Notes under the pieces: generated by a model
What the model was told of the DNA's origin: nothing
The model's input: the letters and a program-made list of their open reading frames with translations, nothing else
Databases searched by the model: none
In this document: positions 50,467-59,940 of the stretch, piece by piece
How positions within the stretch are numbered: the stretch's first letter is position 1
Layout: each line of letters starts with the position of its first letter
Made by a program: the position numbers and the translations under genes
Origin: Planctomycetes bacterium B3_Pla
GTDB taxonomy: Bacteria > Planctomycetota > Phycisphaerae > Sedimentisphaerales > Anaerobacaceae
Direction: 5' to 3'
NCBI GenBank assembly: GCA_005223045.1
Contig: NJBM01000023.1
Span: 22,717-86,716 of the forward strand
DNA: 64,000 nucleotides

Positions 50467-51759
50467 ATGGATAGAAACAGTAATTCATTGAATATTTTAC
50501 TCGCCCATTATAGATTTTTTGTTTCAGGTGGTCCTGAGCGCTATTTGTTCAATATTATGGAAATGTTGGAGAAAAAGGGCCATACGACAATACCTTTCTC
50601 TGTTAAGCATCCCAAGAACTGTCCATCAGCATATTCAGACCTGTTTCTTTCACCGATAACTGACGACAAGGATGCTGTCCTGTTTAGCCAGATCAGAAAA
50701 AACCCAAAAACAGCGATTAAGCTCCTTGATAGAGCTTTCTATTCTTTTGAAGCGAGGAAAAAAATAAGGAAAATCATAGAGAAGCTTAACGTAGATGTTG
50801 CATACTGCATGCATTTCCTTCGGTGGATATCACCAAGTTTCATTATGGAGTTGAACCGGCTTGACATACCTATCATCGCCAGACTCTCCGACTTTGCATA
50901 TATATGCCCTGAATCACATTTACTTAGAGATGGAAAGGTGTGTGAATTGTGCACTAAAGGCCACTATTGGCATTCTGTAAAATATAAATGTGTGCAAAGC
51001 TCTTTTCTGTTGAGTTTTATAAACTTCCTTTCCATATCACTACACAGGCAGTTGAAGATATTGGATAAGATTGATGCTTTTGTATGTCCTTCTCTATTTA
51101 CTCTTGATACCATGACCAAGGCGGGCTTTGAAAAGCAGAAGCTGTTTCATGTTCCAACATTTGTTGATTCGGAGAGAATCATACCTAAGTTTGACCGTGG
51201 CAATTACATTCTTTACTTCGGAAGAATTTCATACGAAAAAGGTATAAGTGTCCTTTTAGATGCTTATGAAAAGCTAATAAAGAAAAAGAGCAAAGCTTCG
51301 ATTCCGCTTTATGTAGCTGGCAAATACTATGGTAAAGAGACCGAACAACTGAAAAAGAGAATTCTTTCAAGCGGCGACAAGGGGGTAAAAGTATTGGGTG
51401 AATTCGAACATGATCCGTTGTATGAGATTATTAGAAACTCAGCTTTCACTATTGTCCCATCTATTTGTTACGATAATATGCCCAACGTCATTTTGGAATC
51501 ATTTGCGGCCGGGAAGCCGGTAGTCGGCTCTCGAATTGGAAGTATTCCGGATCTGGTCAAACATAGAGAGACCGGTTTGTTATTTGAACCAGGCAATAGC
51601 GATGATCTTGCCGAAAAGTTGCAATGGCTGATTGACCATCCCGAAAAATGCACCACGATGGGTCGAAGCGCGAGAATATTAGTTGAGAGAGAGCACAGTC
51701 CTGAATTGCACTATGAGCGGATAATGGAAATATTCCAGACCTTCCGCCAAAAAACATAG
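50467..51759 (+). CDS. GT4 family glycosyltransferase, paralogue A
   Basis: A 430-residue GT-B enzyme: ILLAHYRFFVSGGPERYLFN at the N-terminus, HVPTFVDSERIIPKF, YILYFGRISYEKGISVLLDA and NMPNVILESFAAGKPVVGSR with the GT4 glutamate. It contains DFAYICPESHLLRDGKVCEL and further cysteines (CxxC-type pairs), as in a subgroup with a cysteine-rich insert. It is strongly similar to the gene at 53137 over its whole length, with stretches identical in DNA, so the two arose by local duplication. Repeat-unit assembly; donor unknown. Confidence 0.86.
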   Translation: MDRNSNSLNILLAHYRFFVSGGPERYLFNIMEMLEKKGHTTIPFSVKHPKNCPSAYSDLFLSPITDDKDAVLFSQIRKNPKTAIKLLDRAFYSFEARKKIRKIIEKLNVDVAYCMHFLRWISPSFIMELNRLDIPIIARLSDFAYICPESHLLRDGKVCELCTKGHYWHSVKYKCVQSSFLLSFINFLSISLHRQLKILDKIDAFVCPSLFTLDTMTKAGFEKQKLFHVPTFVDSERIIPKFDRGNYILYFGRISYEKGISVLLDAYEKLIKKKSKASIPLYVAGKYYGKETEQLKKRILSSGDKGVKVLGEFEHDPLYEIIRNSAFTIVPSICYDNMPNVILESFAAGKPVVGSRIGSIPDLVKHRETGLLFEPGNSDDLAEKLQWLIDHPEKCTTMGRSARILVEREHSPELHYERIMEIFQTFRQKT

Positions 51760-51917
51760 TGAGGAGAGGGAGTTTATCAGAAATAGTGAAGGTGAGCTAC
51801 TAACGCCGTGAGTTGACGCCGCAGCATTGGCTACGACCATGCGAGCAGTAGATATGTTGTTGCGCTCTGCTAACAATATATGATAAAGTAATGTGAGCTA
51901 TTTATGGAGAAGAATCA

Positions 51918-52817
51918 ATGATTTCCAAAGAAATCCGAGACCTGATAGTCTATCATTTAAAGCATACTCGAGAATTTGCCGAACACGACCATCGGAACGT
52001 TTTCGTTAAGACGATGAGACTTCTTAGATCAAAAGGATTTGATCAGATTAGGGGAAAAAGAGTTCTTGATCTAGGTTGTGGCCAGAGGTTCGCTTTCGCT
52101 TTGCAATGTGCTTGCGAAGGTGCTGAAGTGACGGCACTGGACGTGAATTACGTAGCTCCGAATCTCTTGCCTGTAGCCTTTGTGAAGACAATCAAGCATA
52201 ATGGATTAAAACGTGCCTTGAAGTCTATCTTTAGGAAACTGGCTTTTGATAAACTGTATTACAGACGACTTGAAGAGGTCTATGGCAGTCCCCTCCATCG
52301 CTATCAATCCAAAATCAAATTTGTGATAGCCGATCCTGAAGACGCACATTACCCGGTACCTTCCGGTTCTTTTGATCTAATCGTTTCGAATGCTGTGTTA
52401 GAGCACGTAGCGGATGTTCCCACATTTGTAAATGAAATCAAGCGGCTGCTTGCAGGTGGTGGATACTTCTGCGGTCGCATCCATAATTTTTATTCGCTAT
52501 CTGGTGGGCATAATATGGAATGGGCATATCCGAATGATAAACCTTCCAAAAGGGTGCCCCCTTGGGACCACCTTCGGAAGAATCGTTTTCCCGCTTGGGT
52601 CTACCTCAATCGTCTGAAGCCTGAAGATTACCAGGAGGCTTTTTCTCGTGAGCTTAATATCATACTTTTTGAAGCAACTAATATTAACCATGACCTTGGC
52701 GTAGCGGGTACAGAAGGAGAGGCTTTTTATACCCCTGAGTTGGCACACGAGCTTTCACAGTATCCTCACGAGCTTCTGCTGACACGCTCATGGTGTATTC
52801 TTTGTAATAAGACTTGA
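51918..52817 (+). CDS. Class I SAM-dependent methyltransferase
   Basis: A 299-residue cytoplasmic enzyme behind GGAGAAG. The SAM-binding loop is VLDLGCGQRFAF (49-60) with ALDVNY as the acidic strand end; SFDLIVSNAVLEHVADVPTF and EIKRLLAGGGYFCGRIHNFY are the later family motifs. Probably methylates a sugar of the repeat unit or a related small molecule. It sits between the two paralogous glycosyltransferases and ends 12 bases before the truncated radical SAM gene. Confidence 0.85.
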   Translation: MISKEIRDLIVYHLKHTREFAEHDHRNVFVKTMRLLRSKGFDQIRGKRVLDLGCGQRFAFALQCACEGAEVTALDVNYVAPNLLPVAFVKTIKHNGLKRALKSIFRKLAFDKLYYRRLEEVYGSPLHRYQSKIKFVIADPEDAHYPVPSGSFDLIVSNAVLEHVADVPTFVNEIKRLLAGGGYFCGRIHNFYSLSGGHNMEWAYPNDKPSKRVPPWDHLRKNRFPAWVYLNRLKPEDYQEAFSRELNIILFEATNINHDLGVAGTEGEAFYTPELAHELSQYPHELLLTRSWCILCNKT

Positions 52818-52829
52818 GGAAGTGACAAA

Positions 52830-53144
52830 ATGGAATGTGCGGTGATCACAACATATCGTTGTAATGCACGTTGTCAGATGTGCAATACCTGGAAAAACCC
52901 AAGCGGAATCGAAGATGAAATTACGCCCGAGATAATTGATAAACTCCCGTCCGGACACAAGAGACTGAACATCACTGGCGGAGAACCCTTACTGCGAAAA
53001 GACCTTGAAGATATTATCGCTGTCTTGCACAAAAAGACCTCGCGACTGGAAATAAGTACCAATGGCTATTTCACGGATAGGATTGTCAATATTTCCGGAC
53101 ATTACCGTAACCTGCTTCTTGGAAGATGTAACTTAGATGAATGA
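52830..53144 (+). pseudogene. Truncated radical SAM gene (duplicate of 54664-55659)
   Basis: The first 264 bases match the start of the radical SAM gene at 54664 at about 96% by eye, including the cluster motif YRCNARCQMC. After TNGYFT.RIVNI an 11-base deletion shifts the frame, and the copy ends at a stop after 104 codons, inside the start of the next glycosyltransferase. It cannot make an enzyme. It is one side of a tandem duplication. Confidence 0.85.
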
Positions 53145-54444
53145 TCGACATAATTCCTTGAGTATTCTATTGGTGAATTATAGGTTCTTTGTTTCAGGAG
53201 GACCTGAACGCTATTTATTCAACTTCGTTAAGCTGTTAGAAGAAAAAGGCCATCAGATTATACCTTTCTCTGTTAAGCATCCTAAGAATCAGTCAACAGA
53301 ATACTCAGAGTTCTTTCTTTCTCCAATAACCAGTGATGAAAACTCTGTCTTGCTTAGTCAACTTAGAAAGAATCCCAGAACACTGGTTAGGCTTTTTGGC
53401 AGAGTCTTCTATTCGCTTGAAGCGAAGAAGAATGTAAAAGCGATTGTAGACAGAGCTGATGTAAATATTGCATATTGCCTGAACTTCCTTCGCTGGATCT
53501 CGCCAAGTTTCATTACCGAGCTGTATCGAGCCCGTGTACCTATTATAGTGAGGATATCAGACTTCTCATATATATGTCCAGAGGCGCATCTACTTAGAGA
53601 TGGAAGGGTATGTGAATTATGTACCAAAGGTAGGTTTTCGCATTCGGTTAGGTACAAGTGTGTGTGCAATTCTTTTCTATTGAGTTTCATAAATTTTCTT
53701 TCCATATTATTGCATAAACAGCTAAAACTCCTAGATAAGATTGATGCTTTCGTATGTCCTTCTCAGTTTACTCTAGAAAGAATGGCCAAAGCCGGCTTTG
53801 AGAAGCAAAAGCTGTTTCATGTTCCAACGTTTGTTGATTCGGAGAGAATCATACCCAAGTTTGAACCTGGCAATTACATTCTCTACTTTGGAAGAATCTC
53901 CCACGAAAAAGGTATAGGTGTCCTTTTAGATGCCTATGAGAAGCTAAAAGGGAATAAGAGCAAAGATTCGATGCCACTCTATATTGTCGGCAAATCCTAT
54001 GGAAAAGAAACCGAACAACTGAAGAAAAGGATTCACTTGAGCGGCAACAAGAAGGTGAAAGTCTTGGATGAAGTCGAGAAAGATCAATTGTTTCAGATTG
54101 TTGGAAACTCGGCCTTCACTATTGTCCCTTCTATTTGGTACGAAAACATGCCTAACGCCATTTTGGAGTCATTTGCAAACGGGAAACCGGTGGTCGGCTC
54201 TCGAATTGGAAGTATTCCGGAACTGGTCAAACACGGAGAGACCGGTTTGTTATTTGAACCAGGCGATAGCGATGCTCTCGCTGAAAAGATGCAATGGATG
54301 ATTGACCATCCAGAAGACTGCTCAAGAATGGGGCAGAATGCAAGAGCATTAGTTGAGAAGAAGTACAATCCAGAACTGCATTATAAGGGCCTAATGGAAA
54401 TATTTGAAAGCTTTCATCCAAAACATGATAAATGTATCAGTTGA
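53137..54444 (+). CDS. GT4 family glycosyltransferase, paralogue B
   Basis: A 435-residue enzyme close to the one at 50467: ILLVNYRFFVSGGPERYLFN, DFSYICPEAHLLRDGRVCEL, HVPTFVDSERIIPKF, YILYFGRISHEKGIGVLLDA and NMPNAILESFANGKPVVGSR. Its start codon lies within the last codons of the truncated radical SAM copy, an 8-base overlap with that frame, showing that the gene was placed here by a recombination event. Both paralogues look intact. They may add the same or slightly different sugars. Confidence 0.86.
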   Translation: MNDRHNSLSILLVNYRFFVSGGPERYLFNFVKLLEEKGHQIIPFSVKHPKNQSTEYSEFFLSPITSDENSVLLSQLRKNPRTLVRLFGRVFYSLEAKKNVKAIVDRADVNIAYCLNFLRWISPSFITELYRARVPIIVRISDFSYICPEAHLLRDGRVCELCTKGRFSHSVRYKCVCNSFLLSFINFLSILLHKQLKLLDKIDAFVCPSQFTLERMAKAGFEKQKLFHVPTFVDSERIIPKFEPGNYILYFGRISHEKGIGVLLDAYEKLKGNKSKDSMPLYIVGKSYGKETEQLKKRIHLSGNKKVKVLDEVEKDQLFQIVGNSAFTIVPSIWYENMPNAILESFANGKPVVGSRIGSIPELVKHGETGLLFEPGDSDALAEKMQWMIDHPEDCSRMGQNARALVEKKYNPELHYKGLMEIFESFHPKHDKCIS

Positions 54445-54529
54445 AAAGCAGTTTATTCTTTCTGGGACGAGTTGTGCAGGCGAAAGGCACGACTGCACTG
54501 ATTGAACCTATGAAATAGCGTCCGATTGA

Positions 54530-54664
54530 ATGAAGCGAATCGTCGGCCATACGGGGAAGGCAAAAGAAATGGGACAAGTTGCCCGAGATTATGCAATTAA
54601 GACACATAGCGTCCAAATCCACTATGATAGACTGACTAAAGTATGTAAAAAGGTACTAAGCTGA
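54530..54664 (+). pseudogene. C-terminal remnant of a GT4 glycosyltransferase
   Basis: A 44-codon frame: GKAKEMGQVARDYAIKTHSV and QIHYDRLTKVCKKVLS, the typical last helix of GT4 enzymes (MGxxAR.....HYxxLxxxxxxvl). No N-terminal domain is present. The stop overlaps the ATG of the radical SAM gene (TGATG). It is probably what is left of the glycosyltransferase that originally preceded that gene. Confidence 0.6.
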
Positions 54665-55659
54665 TGGAGTGTGCGGTGATCACAACATATCGTTGCAATG
54701 CACGTTGTCAGATGTGCAATACCTGGAAAAACCCAAGCGGAATCGAAGATGAAATTACGCCCGAGATAATTGATAAACTCCCGTCCGGACATAAGAGACT
54801 GAACATCACCGGCGGAGAACCCTTACTGCGAAAAGATATTGAAGATATTGTCGCTGTCTTGCACAAGAAGACCTCGCGACTGGAAATAAGTACGAATGGC
54901 TATTTCACGGAGAGGATTGTCAATATTGCCAAAAAGTTTCCAGATATTACCGTAAGAGTTAGCTTGGAAGGTTTGCCCAAACTCAATGATGATGTCAGGG
55001 GAATAAGAAACGGCTTTGATCACGCGCTGAGAACTATTCTGCAACTGAAAGATCTGGGAGTGAAAGACATTGGATTCAGCATGGTAATCTCGGATCGAAA
55101 TGCCGGAGATTTGCTCGATCTGTATCATTTGGCGGCTGGCATGGATTTGGAGTTCGCCAGTGCAACAATGCACAACTCCTTCTACTTCTTCAAGAACGAT
55201 AACAAAATTGAAGATTTGGATTTCGTCACTGAACAAATGAAGAAGTTCATCGAAGCCCTGTTGACCTCAAAACGAAAACGCCTGCGTATGAAGATTAAGG
55301 ACTGGTTCCGGGCATACATCAATCTTGGGCTGCTAAACCATATGCAGAGTAAGACCCGTTCTCTGCCGTGCGGTGCGGCTAATGACACATTCTTCCTCGA
55401 TCCGTACGGCAATATTCTGGCCTGCAACGGCTCTGATGAGCCGTGGATTATGGGGAATCTGAAAGAATCCGACTTTGACGAGATTTGGAATGGCGAACAG
55501 GCACAGGTGATAAGAGAACGAGTCTGCAACTGCGATAAGAACTGCTGGATGACCGGGACTGCAGTGCCGGCGATGAGAAAAAAAATCCATATCCCTATTC
55601 TCTGGGTGACAAACAACAAGCTGAGATTGGCCTTAGGCAAAGACCTTCCGCTAGATTAG
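54664..55659 (+). CDS. Radical SAM/SPASM domain protein
   Basis: A 331-residue enzyme. The radical SAM cluster is bound by Cys11, Cys15 and Cys18 (YRCNARCQMC), followed by NITGGEPLLRKDIEDI (the GGE SAM motif). A C-terminal SPASM-type region with LPCGAANDTFFLDPYGNILA, CNGSDEPWIMGNL and CNCDKNCWMTG supplies cysteines for a further cluster. In sugar loci such proteins epimerise or dehydrate; others modify peptides. Substrate unknown. Its first 264 bases are duplicated at 52830. Confidence 0.85.
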   Translation: MECAVITTYRCNARCQMCNTWKNPSGIEDEITPEIIDKLPSGHKRLNITGGEPLLRKDIEDIVAVLHKKTSRLEISTNGYFTERIVNIAKKFPDITVRVSLEGLPKLNDDVRGIRNGFDHALRTILQLKDLGVKDIGFSMVISDRNAGDLLDLYHLAAGMDLEFASATMHNSFYFFKNDNKIEDLDFVTEQMKKFIEALLTSKRKRLRMKIKDWFRAYINLGLLNHMQSKTRSLPCGAANDTFFLDPYGNILACNGSDEPWIMGNLKESDFDEIWNGEQAQVIRERVCNCDKNCWMTGTAVPAMRKKIHIPILWVTNNKLRLALGKDLPLD

Positions 55660-55688
55660 TTACACAACTTCTGATTGACGGGTGAAAC

Positions 55689-56810
55689 ATGAAAGAGAAA
55701 CGGAAGAAGAAGATAGCCTTCATGGGTATTAAGGGCCTGCCCTCCAAAGGTGGTGCCGAAAGGGTAGTTGAGGCAATTGTAGGCAGCCTTGAAGATGACC
55801 TCGACATCTCCGTCTACTGCAGCAAAGCATATTCAAAGGATCACCAGGATGACAACATAAATCTCATCAAGTTGCCAAATTTGAAAGGTAAGCATTTGTC
55901 TTCCTTTTCTCTGTTTGTGATGTCTGCATTTCACGCGCTACTATTCCGAAGGTATGATCTGGTTCACGTCCACAACACCGACGCGGGTTTTATTGTACCG
56001 CTGTTGAGACTGAGATATAAGATAGTAGGAACATGTCACGGATTTCCATACAAGAGAGAGAAATGGGGTTTACTGGCCAGGAGCTTCCTTAGATGCTCAG
56101 AGGCGCTGTTCTTCAAATTGTGCAATGCGGTCACCTGTGTTTCGAGTTCGTTGTCAGACGAGTTGAACGGTAAACATTCAAAGAAGATATACTATATCCC
56201 CAATGGTGTTGAAACAGTGCAGTGTGAAAAGGATTATACCCTTGTGGAAAAGTTTGCACTGACAGGCCAGGAATACATCTGCTTTGCCGCAGGAAGGGTT
56301 GATCCAACCAAAGGCTGCCACACCCTTTTGAAAGCGTTTGAAAGCGTATCCAGGGATATCAAGCTTGTTGTAATAGGCGACTTCAGTCATAAGAAAGGTT
56401 ATTCTCAAGAGTTGTTCCAAATGGCGGATGAGAGAGTGATATTCATCCCCTTTGTCGAGAGCAAGGAACGTCTGTTTGGAATAATAGAGAATTCAAAGAT
56501 ATTCGTTCTTCCTTCAACGGTGGAGGCAATGTCAATGCTGCTGCTGGAAGCCGCTGGTCTTGGAGTACCCTCAATCTGCAGCGACATTCCGGAAAATGTC
56601 TCTGTCTTAAAAGAGTACGGCGTTTATTTCAGTACTGGGAATGCGGAAGACCTGACACGAAAGATCAAATCTTGCCTGGACAACTATGAGAATGCGGTGC
56701 AGTTAAGCGGGCGGGCCAAAGAATGGATCGGCGAGGAATACAGATGGCAGGATATTTCCAAGAAGTATGAGATTATTTATGATTCTCTGTTGCAATTGGG
56801 ACGGTCATAG
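55689..56810 (+). CDS. GT4 family glycosyltransferase
   Basis: A 373-residue enzyme with IAFMGIKGLPSKGGAERVVE (GGAE loop), DLVHVHNTDAGFIVPLLRLR, IYYIPNGVE, CFAAGRVDPTKGCHTLLKAF and LPSTVEAMSMLLLEAAGLGV, in which the usual EGxxxxxxE is VEAMSMLLLEA. It resembles transferases that add rhamnose or related deoxysugars in capsule loci. Cytoplasmic; adds one residue of the repeat unit. It is 29 bases after the radical SAM gene and belongs to the same operon. Confidence 0.85.
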   Translation: MKEKRKKKIAFMGIKGLPSKGGAERVVEAIVGSLEDDLDISVYCSKAYSKDHQDDNINLIKLPNLKGKHLSSFSLFVMSAFHALLFRRYDLVHVHNTDAGFIVPLLRLRYKIVGTCHGFPYKREKWGLLARSFLRCSEALFFKLCNAVTCVSSSLSDELNGKHSKKIYYIPNGVETVQCEKDYTLVEKFALTGQEYICFAAGRVDPTKGCHTLLKAFESVSRDIKLVVIGDFSHKKGYSQELFQMADERVIFIPFVESKERLFGIIENSKIFVLPSTVEAMSMLLLEAAGLGVPSICSDIPENVSVLKEYGVYFSTGNAEDLTRKIKSCLDNYENAVQLSGRAKEWIGEEYRWQDISKKYEIIYDSLLQLGRS

Positions 56811-56880
56811 CATATAAAATAGTCGGGAAAAGCGGCGGTTTCGAACATCAAAGTTATATAGCCAGATAGGATAATCAAAC

Positions 56881-57381
56881 GTGAAAGATTTAACTATAGC
56901 CATGCGTAAAATCGCACCGGACGTCAAACTCGGCGAGGGAGTGAAGATCTACGATTTTGTGAACCTGTACGGATGTGAAATCGGCGACAACACCAAGATC
57001 GGCACATTTGTGGAGATTCAAAAAGGCTCGAAGATCGGCACCAACTGCAAGATATCCAGCCACACCTTTGTCTGTGAAGGTGTAACAATCGAGGACGATG
57101 TGTTTGTCGGACACAATGTCACCTTTATCAATGATATTTTCCCCCGCGCAACCGCCGAGGACGGAAAGCTCCAATCCGAGGACGATTGGGCCTGTGTCCC
57201 GACATTTGTGAAGAAGGGAGCTTCGATCGGATCGAGCGTCACCCTTCTGTGCGGCATCACTGTGGGTGAAAACGCCATTGTCGGAGCAGGAAGTGTAGTC
57301 ACCAGAGACGTTCCGGCCAACACGATAGTTGCAGGCAATCCTGCACGAATACTAAGGAAGACCAACGAGGCGAAAGGGTAG
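56881..57381 (+). CDS. Left-handed beta-helix N-acetyltransferase (WbpD/WlbB-like)
   Basis: A 166-residue hexapeptide-repeat protein starting at GTG 56881 behind AGGA (ATG 56902 is possible). Repeats such as VKIYDFVNLYGCEIG, TKIGTFVEIQKGSKIGTNC and ASIGSSVTLLCGITVGENAI form the prism. GHNVTFINDIFPRA (98-111) contains the asparagine-rich active site of sugar 3-N-acetyltransferases. With the adjacent aminotransferase and the dehydrogenase at 39591 it completes the route to UDP-3-acetamido-3-deoxy sugars. It is 7 bases from the next gene. Confidence 0.86.
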   Translation: MKDLTIAMRKIAPDVKLGEGVKIYDFVNLYGCEIGDNTKIGTFVEIQKGSKIGTNCKISSHTFVCEGVTIEDDVFVGHNVTFINDIFPRATAEDGKLQSEDDWACVPTFVKKGASIGSSVTLLCGITVGENAIVGAGSVVTRDVPANTIVAGNPARILRKTNEAKG

Positions 57382-57387
57382 GCAACA

Positions 57388-58545
57388 ATGAGAGTTCCAT
57401 TCCTTGATCTTAAGATTCAGTACGAGTCCATTCGTGACGAGATTGCAGAAGCTCTGCAGCAGGTGTTGGATAATACGGCGTTCGCCGGTGGGCCCTTCGT
57501 CGAGGAGTTTGAGAAGGATTTTGCCTCATTCTGCCAATGCGAATTCGCGATTGGCGTTGGTAGTGGAACAACGGCGCTGTGGATGGCTCTGTCGGGCCTG
57601 GGAATAGGTGAAGGCGATGAGGTTATAACCACGCCAAATACGTTCATTGCCACCGTCGAAGCTATCAGTTTCTGCGGCGCAAAACCAGTATTTGTTGATG
57701 TCGATGAGCGGACGTATAATATGAATCCTGATCTCCTTGAAGATAATATCACACCCAGAACCAAGGCCATTATTCCCGTCCACCTGTACGGTCAGATGGC
57801 TGATATGGATCGCATAATGCAAATTGCGAGTGTACATGGATTATTCGTTGTTGAAGATGCCTGCCAGGCACATGGAGCTGAATACAAAGGACGGCGCGCG
57901 GGTTCTATCGGCGATGCTGGCTGTTTTAGCTTCTACCCTGGAAAGAACCTGGGAGCATACGGGGAAGCTGGCGCTATCGTGACTAATAACACCGAACTGG
58001 CTGAAAAGATGCGCATGTTTCGTGATCACGGTCAGGCCAAGAAATACTACCACTCGATGATAGGCTGGAATGCCCGCATGGACGGTTTCCAGGGTGCAGT
58101 GCTGAGTGTGAAATTGAAACACCTTCCCGGGTGGAACGACGCACGGAGGAAAAATGCTCAACTCTATAATGACCTTCTGGCAAATGTGAAAAGTGTAATC
58201 ACGCCTGCGGAGGCTGATTACGCCAGGCACGTGTATCACATTTATGCCATCCGTGCTCAAAACCGTGATGCGTTCATAAGAGGACTGGCTGAAAAGGACA
58301 TCTCCTGTGGAATTCACTATCCAGTTCCCGTCCATCTGCAAGAGGCTTACGCACAACTTGGCCACGGAAGGAACAGTTTCCCCGCCGCCGAGAAATGTGC
58401 CGACGAGTTCGTTTCCCTGCCCATGTTTGCCGAACTCAGCGCCGAGCAGATAGAGAAAGTCGCAAGAGAAATCAATTGTTTTCTCGAGCGGTCAACCCCA
58501 ATAGGACCGCACAGCCGTCCCTGCCGAAAATTCCGTCCTTGTTGA
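57388..58545 (+). CDS. DegT/DnrJ/EryC1/StrS aminotransferase (WbpE/WlbC-like)
   Basis: A 385-residue PLP enzyme. GVGSGTTALWMALSGLGIG and VITTPNTFIATVEAI bind the cofactor phosphate, FVVEDACQAHGAEYKG carries the pyridine-nitrogen Asp, and Lys186 in FYPGKNLGAYGE forms the Schiff base. It would aminate the 3-keto sugar made by the WlbA-like dehydrogenase, using glutamate. The C-terminus after CFLERS looks like non-homologous extension. Last gene of the operon. Confidence 0.88.
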   Translation: MRVPFLDLKIQYESIRDEIAEALQQVLDNTAFAGGPFVEEFEKDFASFCQCEFAIGVGSGTTALWMALSGLGIGEGDEVITTPNTFIATVEAISFCGAKPVFVDVDERTYNMNPDLLEDNITPRTKAIIPVHLYGQMADMDRIMQIASVHGLFVVEDACQAHGAEYKGRRAGSIGDAGCFSFYPGKNLGAYGEAGAIVTNNTELAEKMRMFRDHGQAKKYYHSMIGWNARMDGFQGAVLSVKLKHLPGWNDARRKNAQLYNDLLANVKSVITPAEADYARHVYHIYAIRAQNRDAFIRGLAEKDISCGIHYPVPVHLQEAYAQLGHGRNSFPAAEKCADEFVSLPMFAELSAEQIEKVAREINCFLERSTPIGPHSRPCRKFRPC

Positions 58546-58755
58546 TTTGTAAGGGTATACGTACAATCGTCAACTCCTGTTTGACCGTCATGAATGATAC
58601 CATAATGAGCCTGGATTGGCCAAGATGAGCATCCTGAAGACGATATTCCTTATTGTTAACTGTGGCGCATCAACCAGCTTGCTTCTCCACCCCCCTGTCC
58701 GGGGAAATGCCGATGCATTCTTCACCTGTTCGCGGCCCTTCAATCATTGCCCTCA

Positions 58756-58854
58756 GAATCTTCCAGAGTAGTCCTCAGAGGTGTTTTGTGATTGCAGAAT
58801 GGACGATCTCGGCTTGAGGGGTAGCGTAGTAATATTTCAAGAGATCGCGCTTTG
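58756..58854. repeat. ~100-bp direct repeat, copy 1
   Basis: Starts gaatcttccagagtagtcct, ends gagatcgcgctttg, and matches 62496-62597 closely (cagagtagccctcagaggtg, then ggacgatctcggcttg). Inverted arms CGATCTC and GAGATCG (about 58804 and 58841) lie inside both copies. The stretch 58546-58755 before it has no gene. Confidence 0.7.
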
Positions 58855-58960
58855 CGACAGCCGGGAGTGTAGTACAATAATTCCAGAGAAGCACCGCGAG
58901 AAACATCGCGCCGTAAAGAGAAATGTCGGTTTGAACGAACGTTCTTTGTGGAGTCCGAAG

Positions 58961-59806
58961 ATGTCGGAAGAAGAGTCTAAGCTTTTCACGGAACTGCCCA
59001 AATCATTCCACAACCTATACGAATACGACGCCGAATACATCCTCATTCCCGGCGGTCGCTACAAGTACCAAGGTAAGACCGAGAAAGAAGTGCCCAACGT
59101 CTACTTTGCCAAATATCCGGTAACGAACAAACGACACCACCGCTTTATTCGCTACCTTGAAGGGAAGGAGCGGAAGCTTCTGAAAATACTGCTGAAGGAC
59201 GAGTTTGACAAGCGAATGACTGAATTCGCTTCAGGTATCAAAGGCTTCGGCAATTACCTTGGAGACAAGCCGAATATGTGGCCGAAGAAGCTGCGCTCCC
59301 GTTACGAGACCGACAAGCGTTTCAACGGCGAGGATCAACCAGTCGTGCGCGTCTCTTGGTTCGATGCCATTGCATACTGCTACTGGCTTTCTCTGCTTGA
59401 GGCAGCAGGTAAGAACCTTTCATTTGATAAGGCCGCAGGTCTGTACAGGCTTCCAAGCGAGATCGAATGGGAATGGGTGGCCGGTGGGGGGGAACGCGAA
59501 TATCCCTGGGCGTCTGAAAAGGGACCCCCGAGTCAGAAACTGGCAAGTTACGGTTGGAATGTCAAGGCCACGACACTGGTCGGACGCTACCCTGACGGAG
59601 CTACGCCTGAAGGCCTGATGAATATGGCAGGCAACGTCGAGGAGTGGATGGAGAACTTCTATGACAAGGACAAGAATGCCCGTTCTTTGCGTGGCGGCTC
59701 CTGGAGCGGCCTCGCGGACTATCTTCGTTGCTCTTATCGCGACGGGGGCGATCCTGACGGTCGCCACTATAGCGTTGGTTTTCGCGTAGTTCGTTCCCAG
59801 CCATGA
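58961..59806 (+). CDS. SUMF1/formylglycine-generating-enzyme family protein
   Basis: Start at ATG 58961, preceded by GGAG at seven bases; the longer frame would run through the repeat. The 281-residue protein has the FGE-sulfatase fold: ILIPGGRYKYQGKTEKEVPN, YPVTNKRHHRFIRYLEG, VVRVSWFDAIAYCYWLSLLE, RLPSEIEWEWVAGGG and AGNVEEWMENFY, ending RSLRGGSWSG and YSVGFRVV. Classical members make formylglycine in sulfatases; others are ergothioneine-type or unknown. The cysteine pair of true FGEs is not evident, and no sulfatase gene is nearby. Function uncertain. Confidence 0.75.
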   Translation: MSEEESKLFTELPKSFHNLYEYDAEYILIPGGRYKYQGKTEKEVPNVYFAKYPVTNKRHHRFIRYLEGKERKLLKILLKDEFDKRMTEFASGIKGFGNYLGDKPNMWPKKLRSRYETDKRFNGEDQPVVRVSWFDAIAYCYWLSLLEAAGKNLSFDKAAGLYRLPSEIEWEWVAGGGEREYPWASEKGPPSQKLASYGWNVKATTLVGRYPDGATPEGLMNMAGNVEEWMENFYDKDKNARSLRGGSWSGLADYLRCSYRDGGDPDGRHYSVGFRVVRSQP

Positions 59807-59940
59807 GCACAAAAACCTGTTACTCTGATGTTCTGTCCATCTGATACTCTGAATTGGGAATGAGAATCTGTTAGTTTAACTGTGGTCCGCCCCGCAGCGT
59901 TCGATTCTGCACGCCAGAACGAGCGTGGTGGGGGAGATGA

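Noticed and set aside
58781..58960. Longer start for the FGE-like gene
   Set aside because: The extra 60 codons run through the ~100-bp repeat and lack protein character; ATG 58961 has a proper ribosome binding site.
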